This document shows, piece after piece, positions 23,682 to 34,090 of a DNA stretch of 64,000 nucleotides; position 1 is the first letter of the stretch, and each line of letters starts with the position of its first letter. A program made the position numbers and the translations under genes. The DNA is from Pseudomonadota bacterium. Its GTDB lineage: Bacteria > Pseudomonadota > Gammaproteobacteria > Burkholderiales > Rhodocyclaceae. The notes below the pieces were generated by a model. That model worked only from the letters and a program-made list of their open reading frames with translations, did not search any database and had not been told where the DNA came from. The DNA lies in NCBI GenBank assembly GCA_018262095.1, contig JAGTRW010000003.1, positions 1 to 64,000 of the forward strand, given 5' to 3'.

Positions 23682-23719
23682 GTGTGGGTTTGCCTGTCTG
23701 TTGTTCAGGAAAGAAGAGC

Positions 23720-24268
23720 ATGGATGTCTTGCTCGTCGTCGATATGCAGAAGGCGCTGTTCAGAACACCGCGATTCAATGCGCAAACGGTAATCTCAAAC
23801 ATAAATCTCATTGGTGCAGCAATCCGGCGTTGCGGCGGGCACGTCATTTATGTCCAGCACAATGGCACGGTTGCCGAAGGCCTTTTTCCCCACAGCGATG
23901 GCTGGTTCCTGCTCGACGCCCTGACCGTCGAAGCCACTGACAGAGTCATCGAGAAATCGATCTGCGATTCGTTTTTCGCGACCGGCCTGCCTGAACTATT
24001 GCTTCAACTGGCGCCCGAGAGAGTGATCGTGGCTGGCTGTGCAAGCGAGTTTTGTGTCGATACGACGATCCGTTCGGCCGTCAGCCGCGGCTTTGGCGTT
24101 GTTGCCGTTGCCGATGGACACACCACTGCCGATCGGCCACACTTGAAGGCAGAATCGATCATTGAACACCACAACTGGGTGTGGGAGAATTTGATCGCAC
24201 CGAAAACGCCGGTATCCGTTAAATCGGCGGCCAAAGTGGTAGCCGAAATCAATCGGCGAATTAGTTGA
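23720..24268 (+). CDS. isochorismatase-family cysteine hydrolase
   Basis: A 182-residue hydrolase of the isochorismatase/nicotinamidase superfamily. The catalytic triad is readable: D8 in LLVVDMQ, K79 in VIEKSICDSF and C112 in CASEFCVDTT. Length and layout fit single-domain cysteine hydrolases (nicotinamidase, ureidoacrylate or carbamoyl-type amidases). I cannot tell which substrate it uses, and neither neighbour helps. The ATG at 23720 follows AGGAAAGAAGAG; earlier in-frame codons precede the conserved start. Confidence 0.87.
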   Translation: MDVLLVVDMQKALFRTPRFNAQTVISNINLIGAAIRRCGGHVIYVQHNGTVAEGLFPHSDGWFLLDALTVEATDRVIEKSICDSFFATGLPELLLQLAPERVIVAGCASEFCVDTTIRSAVSRGFGVVAVADGHTTADRPHLKAESIIEHHNWVWENLIAPKTPVSVKSAAKVVAEINRRIS

Positions 24269-24288
24269 GCTTAACAACGGAGTCCGAC

Positions 24289-24894
24289 TTGAACCTTATC
24301 CGCATCGCCTCGGCGCTACTAATCGTTCTCTCGCTCGCCTCGTGCGCGACGATGACTCCGGAAGAATGCCGCTTTGCCAACTGGAACGACGTCGGAATGC
24401 GCGACGGCCTCGACGGAAAAACCCTCGCTTTGCTCAATACGCGCGTCAGCGACTGCGCCGAAGCCGGCGTTCGCGTCGATGGCAACGCCTACCTCAAGGG
24501 CCGGGATAACGGCTTGCGCAGCTATTGCCGGCTCGAAAACGCGGCGCCGCTCGGACTCAACGGCGGCAGCTACGAAGGCGTCTGCCCGGCACAGATCGAC
24601 GGCGAATTCCGGCGACGCTACCAGCTTGGCTACAACGTTTATGCCGCGCACGCCGAAGTCGCGCGCATCGACAATCGCATGCAGTGGCTCGAACAACGAC
24701 TGCGCCAGCTCGACCGCGACGAGGACAGACGATTGCGCGACGCCAACAAGGAAGACGATCGGCGACGGATCAGAAGGGACATCGACGACGAGCGCCACCG
24801 CATCCGCGACGAGCTGCGCGACCTCGACCGCGCCCAGTACCGCGCGCGCGAGGCCGCGCGTTACGCCGAGTGGACGCTCAGTCAGCTGCGCTGA
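24289..24894 (+). CDS. DUF2799-like lipoprotein
   Basis: A ~201-residue predicted lipoprotein. A short hydrophobic signal ends in the lipobox LASC. The mature part reads MTPEECRFANWNDVGMRDGL, the characteristic start of the DUF2799 family, of unknown function. The C-terminal half is a long, highly charged helix (RRLRDANKEDDRRRIRRDID and onward), predicted to be a coiled coil or single alpha-helix. I chose the TTG at 24289 because CGGAG lies 6 nt upstream; a TTG at 24265 is also in frame. It converges with rlpA. Confidence 0.75.
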   Translation: MNLIRIASALLIVLSLASCATMTPEECRFANWNDVGMRDGLDGKTLALLNTRVSDCAEAGVRVDGNAYLKGRDNGLRSYCRLENAAPLGLNGGSYEGVCPAQIDGEFRRRYQLGYNVYAAHAEVARIDNRMQWLEQRLRQLDRDEDRRLRDANKEDDRRRIRRDIDDERHRIRDELRDLDRAQYRAREAARYAEWTLSQLR

Positions 24895-24909
24895 GACGCA
24901 GCGCCCGGC

Positions 24910-25899
24910 CTAGCGCGTCACGAAGGTCGGTTTGTAGCCGAGCGCCAGGCGGATTTTCTCGGCGACGACTTCGGCGTCGGCGCGACTGGCGTAGGGGCCC
25001 AGATGGACGCGGTGCATTCCACCGCCGGCATTGATCTGGATCGCATCGCTGAGCCAGTCGAGCTCGCGCGAAAGATGCGAGCGCAGGCTTTCGGCATTGT
25101 CGACGCTGGAGAACGCGCCGAGTTGCAGGAACAACCCCCGGCTGGCCGGCGCCGGCGTCGTCGGCTGGTCGGCGGCCAGCCGGCTGGTGAGCAGTTCTAT
25201 CTCGTCGCGTTCGGCAACCGGCGCCGCCTTGACCGAGGGTGGCGGCGACGGCGGCTTGACCTGGGCGTAGGTGATCTGCGTCGCGTCGCCGGGCAGGATC
25301 GCTTCGACCTCGACCTGCGTGCTGCCGTTATTGACGTAACCCAAACGGTACGCCGCGGCGTAGGAGAGATCGATGATGCGATCGGCGTGGAAGGGGCCGC
25401 GATCGGTGACGCGAACGACGACCGACTTGCCGCTGGCGGGGTTGGAAACGCGAACATACGAGGGAATCGCCAGCGTCGGGTGCGCCGCGGTCATCGCGAA
25501 CATGTCGTAGGGATCGCCGATCGACGTCTTCTGGCCGTGGAATTTCTTGCCGTACCAGCTGGCGATGCCGCTTTGGCGGAACGGCCTGACGCTGGTTTCC
25601 GGAACGTAGGACTTGCCCAGTACGGTATACGGCCGGTTGGCGAAACGGTGCAGCGGCTCGCTGCGCGGCTGGGCGTCTGGGATCTCGTCAAGGTTGTCGG
25701 GGATCTCGTCGCCCGGCCCGTCGTCCTTGTAATAACCGCCGCCGCGCTTGGCCTTGATCGTTCCCGGCTTGCGCGGTGCGGCCTGCGACGTCACCGGCTC
25801 GACGCCGGCGCCATCGACCGGGCGCGGCGGCGAACCGCCGCAGGCGGCGAGCAGCAGCGCCAGGGTCAAAGGCGTCAGGGTCCAAAGTTGGCGTTTCAT
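24910..25899 (-). CDS. rlpA: RlpA septal-ring lipoprotein / lytic transglycosylase
   Basis: A 329-residue outer-membrane lipoprotein. The lipobox is LLAAC, the double-psi beta-barrel domain runs from GIASWYGKKFHGQ to VRVTDRGPFHADRIIDLSYA, and a C-terminal SPOR domain (LFLQLGAFSSVDNAESLRSH) would bind denuded septal glycan. In some bacteria RlpA is a lytic transglycosylase acting on such strands. The central Pro/Ala linker is normal. It lies 1 bp after rodA, closing the elongasome operon mreB-mreC-mreD-mrdA-rodA-rlpA, although mreB may be separately transcribed. Confidence 0.92.
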   Translation of the reverse strand: MKRQLWTLTPLTLALLLAACGGSPPRPVDGAGVEPVTSQAAPRKPGTIKAKRGGGYYKDDGPGDEIPDNLDEIPDAQPRSEPLHRFANRPYTVLGKSYVPETSVRPFRQSGIASWYGKKFHGQKTSIGDPYDMFAMTAAHPTLAIPSYVRVSNPASGKSVVVRVTDRGPFHADRIIDLSYAAAYRLGYVNNGSTQVEVEAILPGDATQITYAQVKPPSPPPSVKAAPVAERDEIELLTSRLAADQPTTPAPASRGLFLQLGAFSSVDNAESLRSHLSRELDWLSDAIQINAGGGMHRVHLGPYASRADAEVVAEKIRLALGYKPTFVTR

Positions 25900-25900
25900 G

Positions 25901-27007
25901 TCAGGTCTTGACCAGCATCCGGTGCGACTGAATGCTCATCAGTATACCGAGCGCCAGAAACAGGGTGACCAGCGCGGTTCCGCCGTAGCTCATGAACGGC
26001 AGCGGAACACCGACCACCGGCAGGATGCCGCTGACCATCCCCATGTTGACGAAAGCATAGGTGAAGAAACTCAGCGAAATCGAGCCGCCGAGCACGCGCG
26101 CGAAAAGCGTCGAGGCGTTGGCGGTGATCATCAGGCCGCGCGCGATCAAGAGCAAATAGAGGGTGACCAGGATGCAGTTGCCGAGCAGCCCGCGTTCCTC
26201 CGAAAAAACCGCAAAGATGAAGTCGGTGTGCCGTTCCGGGATGAACTCGAGGTGGGTTTGCGTGCCTTCGAGCCAGCCCTTGCCGAAGCTACCGCCGGAG
26301 CCGATGGCGATGGTCGACTGGATGATGTGGTAGCCGGAGCCGAGCGGGTCGGTGGTCGGATCGATCAGCGTCAGGATGCGCTTGCGCTGGTAGTCGTGCA
26401 GCACGGTCCAGACAAAGGGCGCGGCGCTGGCCGCGGCGGCGATCATGCCGACCATCACCTTCCACGGCAGGCCGGCAAAGAAGATCACGTAGAAGCCGGC
26501 GGCGCCGACCAGGATCGCCGTCCCCAGGTCGGGCTGCTTGGCGATCAGGCCGAAGGGAACGAGCAGCAGCAGGAAGGCAATCGCGAAATGGCGGGCCTTG
26601 AGCGCCGCTTCGTATTTGTGGAAATACCAGGCGAGCATCAGCGGCATCGCGATCTTGAGAATCTCTGACGGCTGGATCCGCGTGAAGCCGATCGGCAACC
26701 AGCGCCGCGCGCCATTGATCTTGACCCCGACCAGATAGACCAGCACCAGCAGGACGACGCCGACGACGTAGAGCGGAACGGCAAAACGCATCAGCTTCTG
26801 CGGCGGCAATTGGGCGACCGACCACATCACCGCCAGGCCGACCAGCATGTTGAGCAGTTGCGAAAGCGCGCGGTTGTTGGCGTCGTAGGTCGCGCTATAG
26901 ACGGTGGCCAGACCGAAGAGCATCAGCGCCAGGCTGATCGCCAGCAGCGGCCCGTCGATGTGTTCGACCAGACGCGAGCGAAATTGCTGCAGCAGCTTCA
27001 GGAACAC
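25901..27007 (-). CDS. rodA: peptidoglycan glycosyltransferase RodA
   Basis: A 368-residue SEDS-family glycosyltransferase with about ten transmembrane helices that polymerises lateral-wall glycan together with PBP2. Family motifs are present: WLPIGFTRIQPSEILKIAMP, AKQPDLGTAI and the C-terminal LPFMSYGGTALVTLFLALG. Full length. It lies 3 bp after mrdA and 1 bp before rlpA in the elongasome operon. Confidence 0.95.
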   Translation of the reverse strand: MFLKLLQQFRSRLVEHIDGPLLAISLALMLFGLATVYSATYDANNRALSQLLNMLVGLAVMWSVAQLPPQKLMRFAVPLYVVGVVLLVLVYLVGVKINGARRWLPIGFTRIQPSEILKIAMPLMLAWYFHKYEAALKARHFAIAFLLLLVPFGLIAKQPDLGTAILVGAAGFYVIFFAGLPWKVMVGMIAAAASAAPFVWTVLHDYQRKRILTLIDPTTDPLGSGYHIIQSTIAIGSGGSFGKGWLEGTQTHLEFIPERHTDFIFAVFSEERGLLGNCILVTLYLLLIARGLMITANASTLFARVLGGSISLSFFTYAFVNMGMVSGILPVVGVPLPFMSYGGTALVTLFLALGILMSIQSHRMLVKT

Positions 27008-27010
27008 GGC

Positions 27011-28906
27011 TTATTCCTCCTCTTCCGGCGTTTCGTCGTCCTTCGCCGGCCCCTTGGGCAGCTTGCCCAGCAGGTAGTAATCGAGCACCATGCGCGCGAT
27101 CGGCGCGGCGGACTGGGCGCCGAAGCCGCCGTTCTCGACCAGCACGGCGAGCGCGATCTTTGGATTATCGGCCGGCGCAAAAGCAATGAACAGCGCGTGG
27201 TCGCGCAACTCCTGCTTGAGCTTGCCGCCCTTGTAATCGGAGCCCTTGAGGCTGAACACCTGCGCCGTACCGGTCTTGCCGCCCGATTCGTAGCCGGCGC
27301 CGGCAAAGGCGCGCGCACCGGTGCCTTCGCGGTTGACGCCGATCATCGCCTTCTTGATGAAGTCGATGTTCTGCTGTTTCCACGGCAACTTGCGTAACGG
27401 CTCCGGCTCGATCATCGTCTTCTCGCCGGTGCGGCTGTCGGTGATGTAGCGCACCAGGTGCGGACGAAACATCACGCCGTCGTTGGCGACGGTCGCGACG
27501 GCCTGCGCCAGCTGGATCGGCGTGTAGGCGTTATAGCCCTGGCCGATGCCGATCGAGATCGTCTCGCCGGCGAACCATTTCTGCTGTTCCGGGCGTTTGA
27601 AGCGGCGTTTCTTCCATTCCGGCGACGGCAGCACGCCTTCGGACTCGCCTTCGATGTCGACACCGGTTTTCTTGCCGAGCCCGATCGACCCCATGAAACG
27701 CGCGATGTTGTCGATGCCCAGATCGTTGGCCAGCATGTAGTAGTAGGTGTCGCACGAGGCGACGATCGACTTGTACATATCGACCAAACCGTGCCCGCCC
27801 TTCTTGTCGTCGCGGAATTGATGGCCGCCGAAATTGAAGTAGCCGGGATCGGAGATCGTCTGGCCCGGCGTGCGCTTGCCCAGTTCGAGCGCCGCCAACG
27901 CCATGAACGGCTTGAATGTCGACCCCGGCGGGTAGGCGCCGTTGAGCGCGCGGTTGACCATCGGCCGGTCGGGCGAGTTGTTGAGCAGGTCCCAGTCTTC
28001 GCTGCGGATGCCGTCGACAAAGAGGTTGGGGTCGAAGGTCGGCGTCGACACCAGCGCCAGGATGCCGCCGGTCGACGGCTCGATCGCGACCAGCGCGCCG
28101 CGCCGGTCGCCAAAGGCCTTTTCGGTGATTTCCTGCAGCCGCGTATCGAGCGTCAACGTCAGGTTATTGCCCGACACCGGCGCGGTACGCGCCAGGCTGC
28201 GCACGGCGCGGCCGCCGGCGTCGATCTCGACTTCCTCGTAACCGGTTTCGCCGTGCAGCGCAAACTCGTACTTCTGCTCAAGCCCGGTCTTGCCGATGTG
28301 GTCGGTGCCTTTGTAATTGGCTTCCTGATCGTTCTTCTCGATGGTTTCCAGATCGCTCTTGTTGATGCGGTTGATGTAACCGAGCGCGTGCGAGGCGATC
28401 GGTCCGAGCGGGTATTGCCGGAACAGCCGCGCCTTGACCTCGACGCCGGGGAAAAGATAGCGGTTGGCGGCAAAACGCGCGACCTCCTCGTCGGTGAGCC
28501 GCGTGCGGATCGGCAGGCTTTCAAAGGACTTGCTCTCTTCGAGCAACTTGCGGAAACGCCGCCGGTCCTTGGGCAGAATCTCGATGACCTTGGCGATGCC
28601 GTCGATCGTCTCGTCGAGATCATCGACCTTCGACGGCGTGATCTCGAGCGTGAACGCCGAGTAGTTGCGCGCCATGATCGTTCCGTTGCGGTCGACGATG
28701 ACGCCGCGATTGGGCGCGATCGGCACCAGCGAGATGCGATTGTCTTCGGCGCGGGTGGTGTAGTAGTCGTGCTGAACGATCTGCAGATAGACGAAACGAC
28801 CGATCAGCAGGGCGAAGGCTGCGACCACCACGGTCGCCGCAATGGCGATGCGGAAGCGGAAGCGATCGAGTTCGCTATCCCGCGTGTTGAGTGGCGAATG
28901 CCGCAT
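27011..28906 (-). CDS. mrdA: penicillin-binding protein 2 (MrdA)
   Basis: A 631-residue transpeptidase of the elongasome. An N-terminal anchor (IAATVVVAAFALLIGRFVYL) is followed by the pedestal domain (NRGVIVDRNGTIMARNYSAF) and the transpeptidase domain with PPGSTFKPFMA (SXXK), SCDTYYYMLA (SXN-like region) and GGKTGTAQVF (KTG). The C-terminus is acidic (DDETPEEEE). I placed the start at the ATG ending at 28906, which opens with MRHSPLNTRDSELDRF; an upstream in-frame extension would run into mreD. It partners RodA in lateral-wall synthesis. Confidence 0.94.
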   Translation of the reverse strand: MRHSPLNTRDSELDRFRFRIAIAATVVVAAFALLIGRFVYLQIVQHDYYTTRAEDNRISLVPIAPNRGVIVDRNGTIMARNYSAFTLEITPSKVDDLDETIDGIAKVIEILPKDRRRFRKLLEESKSFESLPIRTRLTDEEVARFAANRYLFPGVEVKARLFRQYPLGPIASHALGYINRINKSDLETIEKNDQEANYKGTDHIGKTGLEQKYEFALHGETGYEEVEIDAGGRAVRSLARTAPVSGNNLTLTLDTRLQEITEKAFGDRRGALVAIEPSTGGILALVSTPTFDPNLFVDGIRSEDWDLLNNSPDRPMVNRALNGAYPPGSTFKPFMALAALELGKRTPGQTISDPGYFNFGGHQFRDDKKGGHGLVDMYKSIVASCDTYYYMLANDLGIDNIARFMGSIGLGKKTGVDIEGESEGVLPSPEWKKRRFKRPEQQKWFAGETISIGIGQGYNAYTPIQLAQAVATVANDGVMFRPHLVRYITDSRTGEKTMIEPEPLRKLPWKQQNIDFIKKAMIGVNREGTGARAFAGAGYESGGKTGTAQVFSLKGSDYKGGKLKQELRDHALFIAFAPADNPKIALAVLVENGGFGAQSAAPIARMVLDYYLLGKLPKGPAKDDETPEEEE

Positions 28907-28922
28907 GTGCAAGGCAATCCCC

Positions 28923-29444
28923 TCAGATCGGCCGGTTGGCGTCGCGGTCGACCGGCTGATACTGCGGCAGCAGAAGAACAAAGGTCAGCGGCCACCAGAG
29001 CAAGGCGCCGATGAGCGGCCCGACAAAATAGGAGAAGCCGGGCAGCGTGACCCCGGGAACGACGCGCACCGCGAACTGCACCGCCTGCACCAGCAGCAGC
29101 AGCGGCAGCACGTGCAGCGCCTGCTGGCCGAGCGGAAACCACATGATTCGTCGCGACAGCGCGCTGGCGGCGTAAGCGGCGAGCACATAGGCCAGCGCGT
29201 GCTGCCCCATCACGCTTGAGTCGGCGACATCCATCGCCAAGCCAAGGATGAAACCGGTTCCCATGCCGACGCGGCGTGGTTCGCGAATGCTCCAGAAGAC
29301 GATCACCAGCGCCACCCAGTCGGGCATCCAGGACCACGCCGAGGTCGGCAGGAAGTTGAGCGCCAGCGCGGCGAGCAGGCTGACCAGGATGAACAGCGGG
29401 CGGACCGGCTGCAGAATGCGCGACGAGGAGAAGGTGGCTGGCAT
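28923..29444 (-). CDS. mreD: rod shape-determining protein MreD
   Basis: A 173-residue membrane protein of about five to six helices. Typical features are ILQPVRPLFILVSLLAAL at the N-terminus, PDWVALVIVFWSIREPRRVG and GFILGLAMDVADSSVMGQHA. MreD is an inner-membrane component of the elongasome whose exact action is not established. The start was set at the ATG ending at 29444, 4 bp after mreC; the 12 upstream in-frame residues would overlap mreC. Confidence 0.92.
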   Translation of the reverse strand: MPATFSSSRILQPVRPLFILVSLLAALALNFLPTSAWSWMPDWVALVIVFWSIREPRRVGMGTGFILGLAMDVADSSVMGQHALAYVLAAYAASALSRRIMWFPLGQQALHVLPLLLLVQAVQFAVRVVPGVTLPGFSYFVGPLIGALLWWPLTFVLLLPQYQPVDRDANRPI

Positions 29445-29448
29445 CGGT

Positions 29449-30378
29449 CTATTCCTTCTTGAGTCGCTTTTTCTTGGCACCGGGCTTGGCCAAGGGTTTG
29501 ACCAGCGTCGTCGCCGTCTCGTGGGTCAGCTGCGGCGGCAGAACGATCGGCTCGCGCGGATCGAGCACCATCACTTCGCCGAAGTTCTCGACGCCGGCGA
29601 GCGGAACGCAGTAGATGCGAGCGAACGAGTACGAGGTGTCGCGCTCGATCTGCACGACCTTGGCGACCGGGAAGCCGGGCAGAAAGATGCCGTCGAGGCC
29701 CGAGGTCACCAGCAGGTCGCCTTTCTGGACGTCGGCGTTGGCCGGCATGAAGCGCAGTTCGAGCTGGCCGTTGCCCAGACCGAAAACGACCGAACGCAGA
29801 CCGTTGCGAACGATCTGGACAGGGACTGCCTGATCCTTGTCGGTAATCAGCGTGATCTCCGAAACAAAGGGGAAAACCCGCGTCACCTGGCCGACGACGC
29901 CGGCGTCATCGACCACCGGCTGACCGGCGACGATCTTGTCCTGCTGGCCCTTATCGACGATCACGCGGCGCGAAAAGGGGTCGCGTGCGGCATAAAGAAT
30001 TTGCGCCACGCGGCCGTTGGCCTGCTGCCGCCCCTTGACGTCGAGCAACTTGCGCAGGCGCTCGTTCTCGGCTTCGAGCTGGCGGGTGCGCAGCAGCGTC
30101 TCGGCGCCGTTGAGCTGGGCGCGTTTGAGGCGCGAATTCTCATCCTGGAAGTGGCTGATGCTCGAAAAATAGCTGCCGGCATTTTGCAGATAGTCGGCAG
30201 GTGCGTGCGCCGCCTGTTGCAGCGGATGGGTAAACAGCGACATCCCCTGGCGCAGCAGTTCGAGCGTCTGAAAGCGCGAATCGATGAAAATCAGCGCCAG
30301 CGAAAGCGCTGCGTAGAACGACAGCTGCGCCAGCGGCGCCGGTCCACGCTTGAAGAACGGAGGCGGTTGATGTTCCAT
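29449..30378 (-). CDS. mreC: rod shape-determining protein MreC
   Basis: A 309-residue protein with one N-terminal helix (FYAALSLALIFIDSRF), a coiled coil (~60-115, RAQLNGAETLLRTRQLEAEN) and the beta-barrel MreC domain (RVIVDKGQQDKIVAGQPVV, DLLVTSGLDGIFLPGFPVA). It links MreB to the periplasmic synthases and activates PBP2/RodA. A basic C-terminal tail (KPGAKKKRLKKE) extends beyond the domain. It is 124 bp downstream of mreB, with a terminator-like hairpin in that gap. Confidence 0.94.
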   Translation of the reverse strand: MEHQPPPFFKRGPAPLAQLSFYAALSLALIFIDSRFQTLELLRQGMSLFTHPLQQAAHAPADYLQNAGSYFSSISHFQDENSRLKRAQLNGAETLLRTRQLEAENERLRKLLDVKGRQQANGRVAQILYAARDPFSRRVIVDKGQQDKIVAGQPVVDDAGVVGQVTRVFPFVSEITLITDKDQAVPVQIVRNGLRSVVFGLGNGQLELRFMPANADVQKGDLLVTSGLDGIFLPGFPVAKVVQIERDTSYSFARIYCVPLAGVENFGEVMVLDPREPIVLPPQLTHETATTLVKPLAKPGAKKKRLKKE

Positions 30379-30399
30379 GCTTCAGGGCAGAGAAAAGTG

Positions 30400-30434
30400 T
30401 AAAGAAAAAGTCGGCATGTCACTCGGCGATGCCG
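30400..30434 (-). terminator. possible terminator/attenuator after mreB
   Basis: Read on the minus strand, CGGCAT at 30434-30429 pairs with ATGCCG at 30417-30412 around an 11-nt loop, followed by ACTTTTTCTTT. This resembles a weak intrinsic terminator in the mreB-mreC gap and could let mreB be made in excess of the downstream genes, a known need for the MreB filament. Confidence 0.5.
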
Positions 30435-30502
30435 GACACTGATTCGCTGCGGGCAAGGGGCTATTCCTCACGCCTCACCGTGGAGACAACTCCCCACCGA
30501 TT

Positions 30503-31633
<1,131 letters not shown>

Positions 31634-31647
31634 CTGATTTCATTACC

Positions 31648-31935
31648 ATGTCGCTTACCCTGGAACAAGTTCGGCGCGTCGCTCACCTCGCGCGAATCGA
31701 AGTCAGCGACGCCGAGGCTCAGGCTACGCTCGGCCACCTGAACGGAATATTCACGCTGATCGAAGCGATGCAGGCGGTCGATACGCGCGGCGTCGAACCG
31801 ATGGCGCACGCGCAGGATCTGGCGCAGCGCCTGCGCACCGATCAAGTCACCGAGATCGATCGGCGCGACGCTTTTCAGGCAATCGCCCCGGAAACCGAAA
31901 AAGGCCTCTACCTCGTTCCGCAGGTGATGGAATGA
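31648..31935 (+). CDS. gatC: amidotransferase subunit GatC
   Basis: A 95-residue GatC, the small linker subunit that wraps around GatA and GatB in the Asp/Glu-tRNA amidotransferase. The sequence [20 protein letters not shown] and the end [10 protein letters not shown] are typical. Together, GatCAB makes Gln-tRNA or Asn-tRNA from mischarged Glu-tRNA or Asp-tRNA. Overlaps gatA by 4 nt. Confidence 0.96.
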   Translation: MSLTLEQVRRVAHLARIEVSDAEAQATLGHLNGIFTLIEAMQAVDTRGVEPMAHAQDLAQRLRTDQVTEIDRRDAFQAIAPETEKGLYLVPQVME

Positions 31936-33413
31936 TCACGCGCAGCGTTAGCGAACTTTCACAGGCGCTCGCCAGCCGCGAAATCTCCAGCGTCGAGCTG
32001 ACGCAGCTTTATCTGGAGCGGATCGCGCGTCACAATCCGCAAATCAACGCCTTCATCACCGTCGCCCCGGAAAAGAGTCTGGCGCAGGCCAAGGCCGCCG
32101 ATGCGCTGCGCGCGGCCGGCCAAGCCACGCCGTTGACCGGTATTCCACTGGCGCAGAAGGATATCTTCTGTACCAAAGGCTGGCTCACCACTTGCGGCTC
32201 GCGGATGCTTGGCAATTTCGTCAGCCCTTACGATGCCAAAGTCATCGAGCAATTCAACGCTGCCGGCGCGGTGATCCTCGGCAAGACCAATATGGACGAG
32301 TTCGCCATGGGCTCGTCGAACGAAACCTCGTATTACGGCGCGGTCAAGAACCCCTGGGATTTGTCGCGAGTTCCCGGCGGCTCGTCGGGCGGTTCGGCGG
32401 CGGCGGTCGCCGCGCTGCTGGCGCCGGCGGCGACCGGCACCGACACCGGCGGTTCGATCCGCCAGCCGGCGGCGCTATGCAACCTGACCGGACTCAAGCC
32501 GACTTACGGCGTCGTCTCGCGCTACGGCATGATCGCCTTCGCGTCGTCGCTCGACCAGGCCGGTCCGATGGCGCACTCGGCGCAAGACTGCGCGCTGCTG
32601 CTCAATACCATGGCTGGCTTCGACGAGCGCGATTCGACCAGCCTTGACCGGCCACCGGAAGACTACAGCCGTGAGCTCTCCACCAACGCCGGCGGCAAGC
32701 CGCTGGCCGGCCTGCGCATCGGCCTGCCGCGCGAGTTTTTCGGCGAAGCCGAGCGGTCGGGCTGCTCGCCCGAAGTGATGCAGCTCGTTGACGCGGCGAT
32801 CGCGCAATACCGCGAGCTCGGCGCCGAACTGGTCGATATCAGCCTGCCCAACATGAAGCTCTCGGTGCCGGCCTACTATGTGATCGCCCCGGCCGAAGCG
32901 AGCTCCAATCTCTCGCGTTTTGACGGCGTGCGCTACGGTTACCGCGCGCCGGACTACGACGACCTCAACGACATGTACGCCAAGAGCCGCGCGCAGGGCT
33001 TCGGCGCCGAGGTCAAGCGGCGTATCCTGATCGGCGCCTACGTGCTGTCGCACGGCTACTACGATGCCTACTACCTGCAGGCGCAACGCATCCGTCGCCT
33101 GATCGCCAACGACTTCGTCGCCGCTTTCAAGGTGTGCGACGTGATCCTCGGGCCGACCAGCCCGAGCACCGCGTTCAAGCTCGGCGAGCGCGCCGCCGAT
33201 CCGGTGCAGATGTATCTCTCGGACATTTACACGATCGCCGTCAACCTCGCCGGACTGCCGGGAATGTCGATTCCCTGCGGTTTCGCCAGCGGACTGCCGG
33301 CCGGCTTGCAACTGATCGGCGACTATTTTTCCGAAGCCAAGCTGCTCAACGTCGCGCACCGCTATCAGCAGGCCAGCACCTGGCACCAGCAGCGGCCGCA
33401 GGCCGTCGACTGA
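31932..33413 (+). CDS. gatA: amidotransferase subunit GatA
   Basis: A 493-residue amidase-signature subunit that releases ammonia from glutamine or asparagine. The Ser-cisSer-Lys triad is visible: Lys in [14 protein letters not shown], Ser in [14 protein letters not shown] and cis-Ser in [13 protein letters not shown]. Full length. It overlaps gatC by 4 nt, and a small lipoprotein gene starts 2 nt after it, before gatB. Confidence 0.97.
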   Translation: MITRSVSELSQALASREISSVELTQLYLERIARHNPQINAFITVAPEKSLAQAKAADALRAAGQATPLTGIPLAQKDIFCTKGWLTTCGSRMLGNFVSPYDAKVIEQFNAAGAVILGKTNMDEFAMGSSNETSYYGAVKNPWDLSRVPGGSSGGSAAAVAALLAPAATGTDTGGSIRQPAALCNLTGLKPTYGVVSRYGMIAFASSLDQAGPMAHSAQDCALLLNTMAGFDERDSTSLDRPPEDYSRELSTNAGGKPLAGLRIGLPREFFGEAERSGCSPEVMQLVDAAIAQYRELGAELVDISLPNMKLSVPAYYVIAPAEASSNLSRFDGVRYGYRAPDYDDLNDMYAKSRAQGFGAEVKRRILIGAYVLSHGYYDAYYLQAQRIRRLIANDFVAAFKVCDVILGPTSPSTAFKLGERAADPVQMYLSDIYTIAVNLAGLPGMSIPCGFASGLPAGLQLIGDYFSEAKLLNVAHRYQQASTWHQQRPQAVD

Positions 33414-33415
33414 CC

Positions 33416-33943
33416 ATGCGCTTGCTCCGCGCGCTGCTGCCGGCCTTGCTGCTCGCCGGCTGTGCCAAGCCGCCCGCGCCGGAACCCGAGCCGGTGCCGG
33501 TCGCCGTAGTGGCCGACGTCGTCGAACCGCCGGCGCGCGCGCGCATCCAATCGCAGCCGCTCAAGCATCTGCTTGGCCGCAATCTCAAGCCGATTCCGGA
33601 CAAGGCGCTCGAAGTGCGCACCAAGTGCACTTTCCGCGACGTCGCCGGCGGACGCGGATCGATGGATTTGCAGGTGACCCGCGCCGAGGTCAAACGCTTC
33701 GTCGCGCACGTCTCGATCCCGAAGCAGGGGATTTGCCACTTCGACATGAAGGGTTTCGAGCAGACCGCGCGCTTGCCCAACGTGGTGCTCACCGACCAGG
33801 CGACTGGCTGCGTGGTCAGCATGTGGGAGCAGGACAAAGGCCTGACCGTCGCCTTCAACGCCTGCCAGGCAAAGTGCAGCGGCGACGCGTTCAGTTATCT
33901 GTGGCCGATCCTGGTCGACACCCGGAACGGCCGCTGTTCTTGA
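33416..33943 (+). CDS. hypothetical lipoprotein within the gat operon
   Basis: A 175-residue predicted lipoprotein. MRLLRALLPALLLAGC gives a signal and lipobox, followed by a Pro/Glu/Val linker (PPAPEPEPVPVAVVADVVEP). The mature domain of ~120 residues has five Cys (CTFRDV, ICHFDM, GCVVSM, ACQAKCSG) plus one at the very end (GRCS), suggesting disulfides in the periplasm. I do not recognise the family. It begins 2 nt after gatA, so it is probably co-transcribed, although it has no evident link to tRNA amidation. Confidence 0.75.
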   Translation: MRLLRALLPALLLAGCAKPPAPEPEPVPVAVVADVVEPPARARIQSQPLKHLLGRNLKPIPDKALEVRTKCTFRDVAGGRGSMDLQVTRAEVKRFVAHVSIPKQGICHFDMKGFEQTARLPNVVLTDQATGCVVSMWEQDKGLTVAFNACQAKCSGDAFSYLWPILVDTRNGRCS

Positions 33944-33960
33944 TCCTGGAAAATGCAAGC

Positions 33961-34041
33961 TAACCACGGCGGGCACGGCGAACGCAGCGAAAAACCCAGT
34001 TTTGATTTTCTTCTCGCCGTGCCCGCCGTGTCGCTGTGGTT
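33961..34041. repeat. inverted-repeat element, copy 2
   Basis: TAACCACGGCGGGCACGGCG at 33961 is mirrored by the right arm ending CGCTGTGGTTA at 34041; the left arm lacks 8 nt that the right arm keeps. With the gap closed, the arm reads TAACCAC.GCGACAC.GCGGGCAC.GCG, the same layout as the element at 11350-11501, with A-to-G changes matched in both arms. The centre is only ~32 bp. It sits between the lipoprotein and gatB. Confidence 0.8.
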
Positions 34042-34090
34042 AAATCGAGGTTTCACGAACCTTTCTAGATTGACAAGAGAGTAACGAACG

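Noticed and set aside
27458-29014. A 518-codon open frame on the plus strand opposite mrdA
   Set aside because: Antisense to PBP2, whose motifs are intact; Arg/Asp/Val-rich shadow composition and no family motif.
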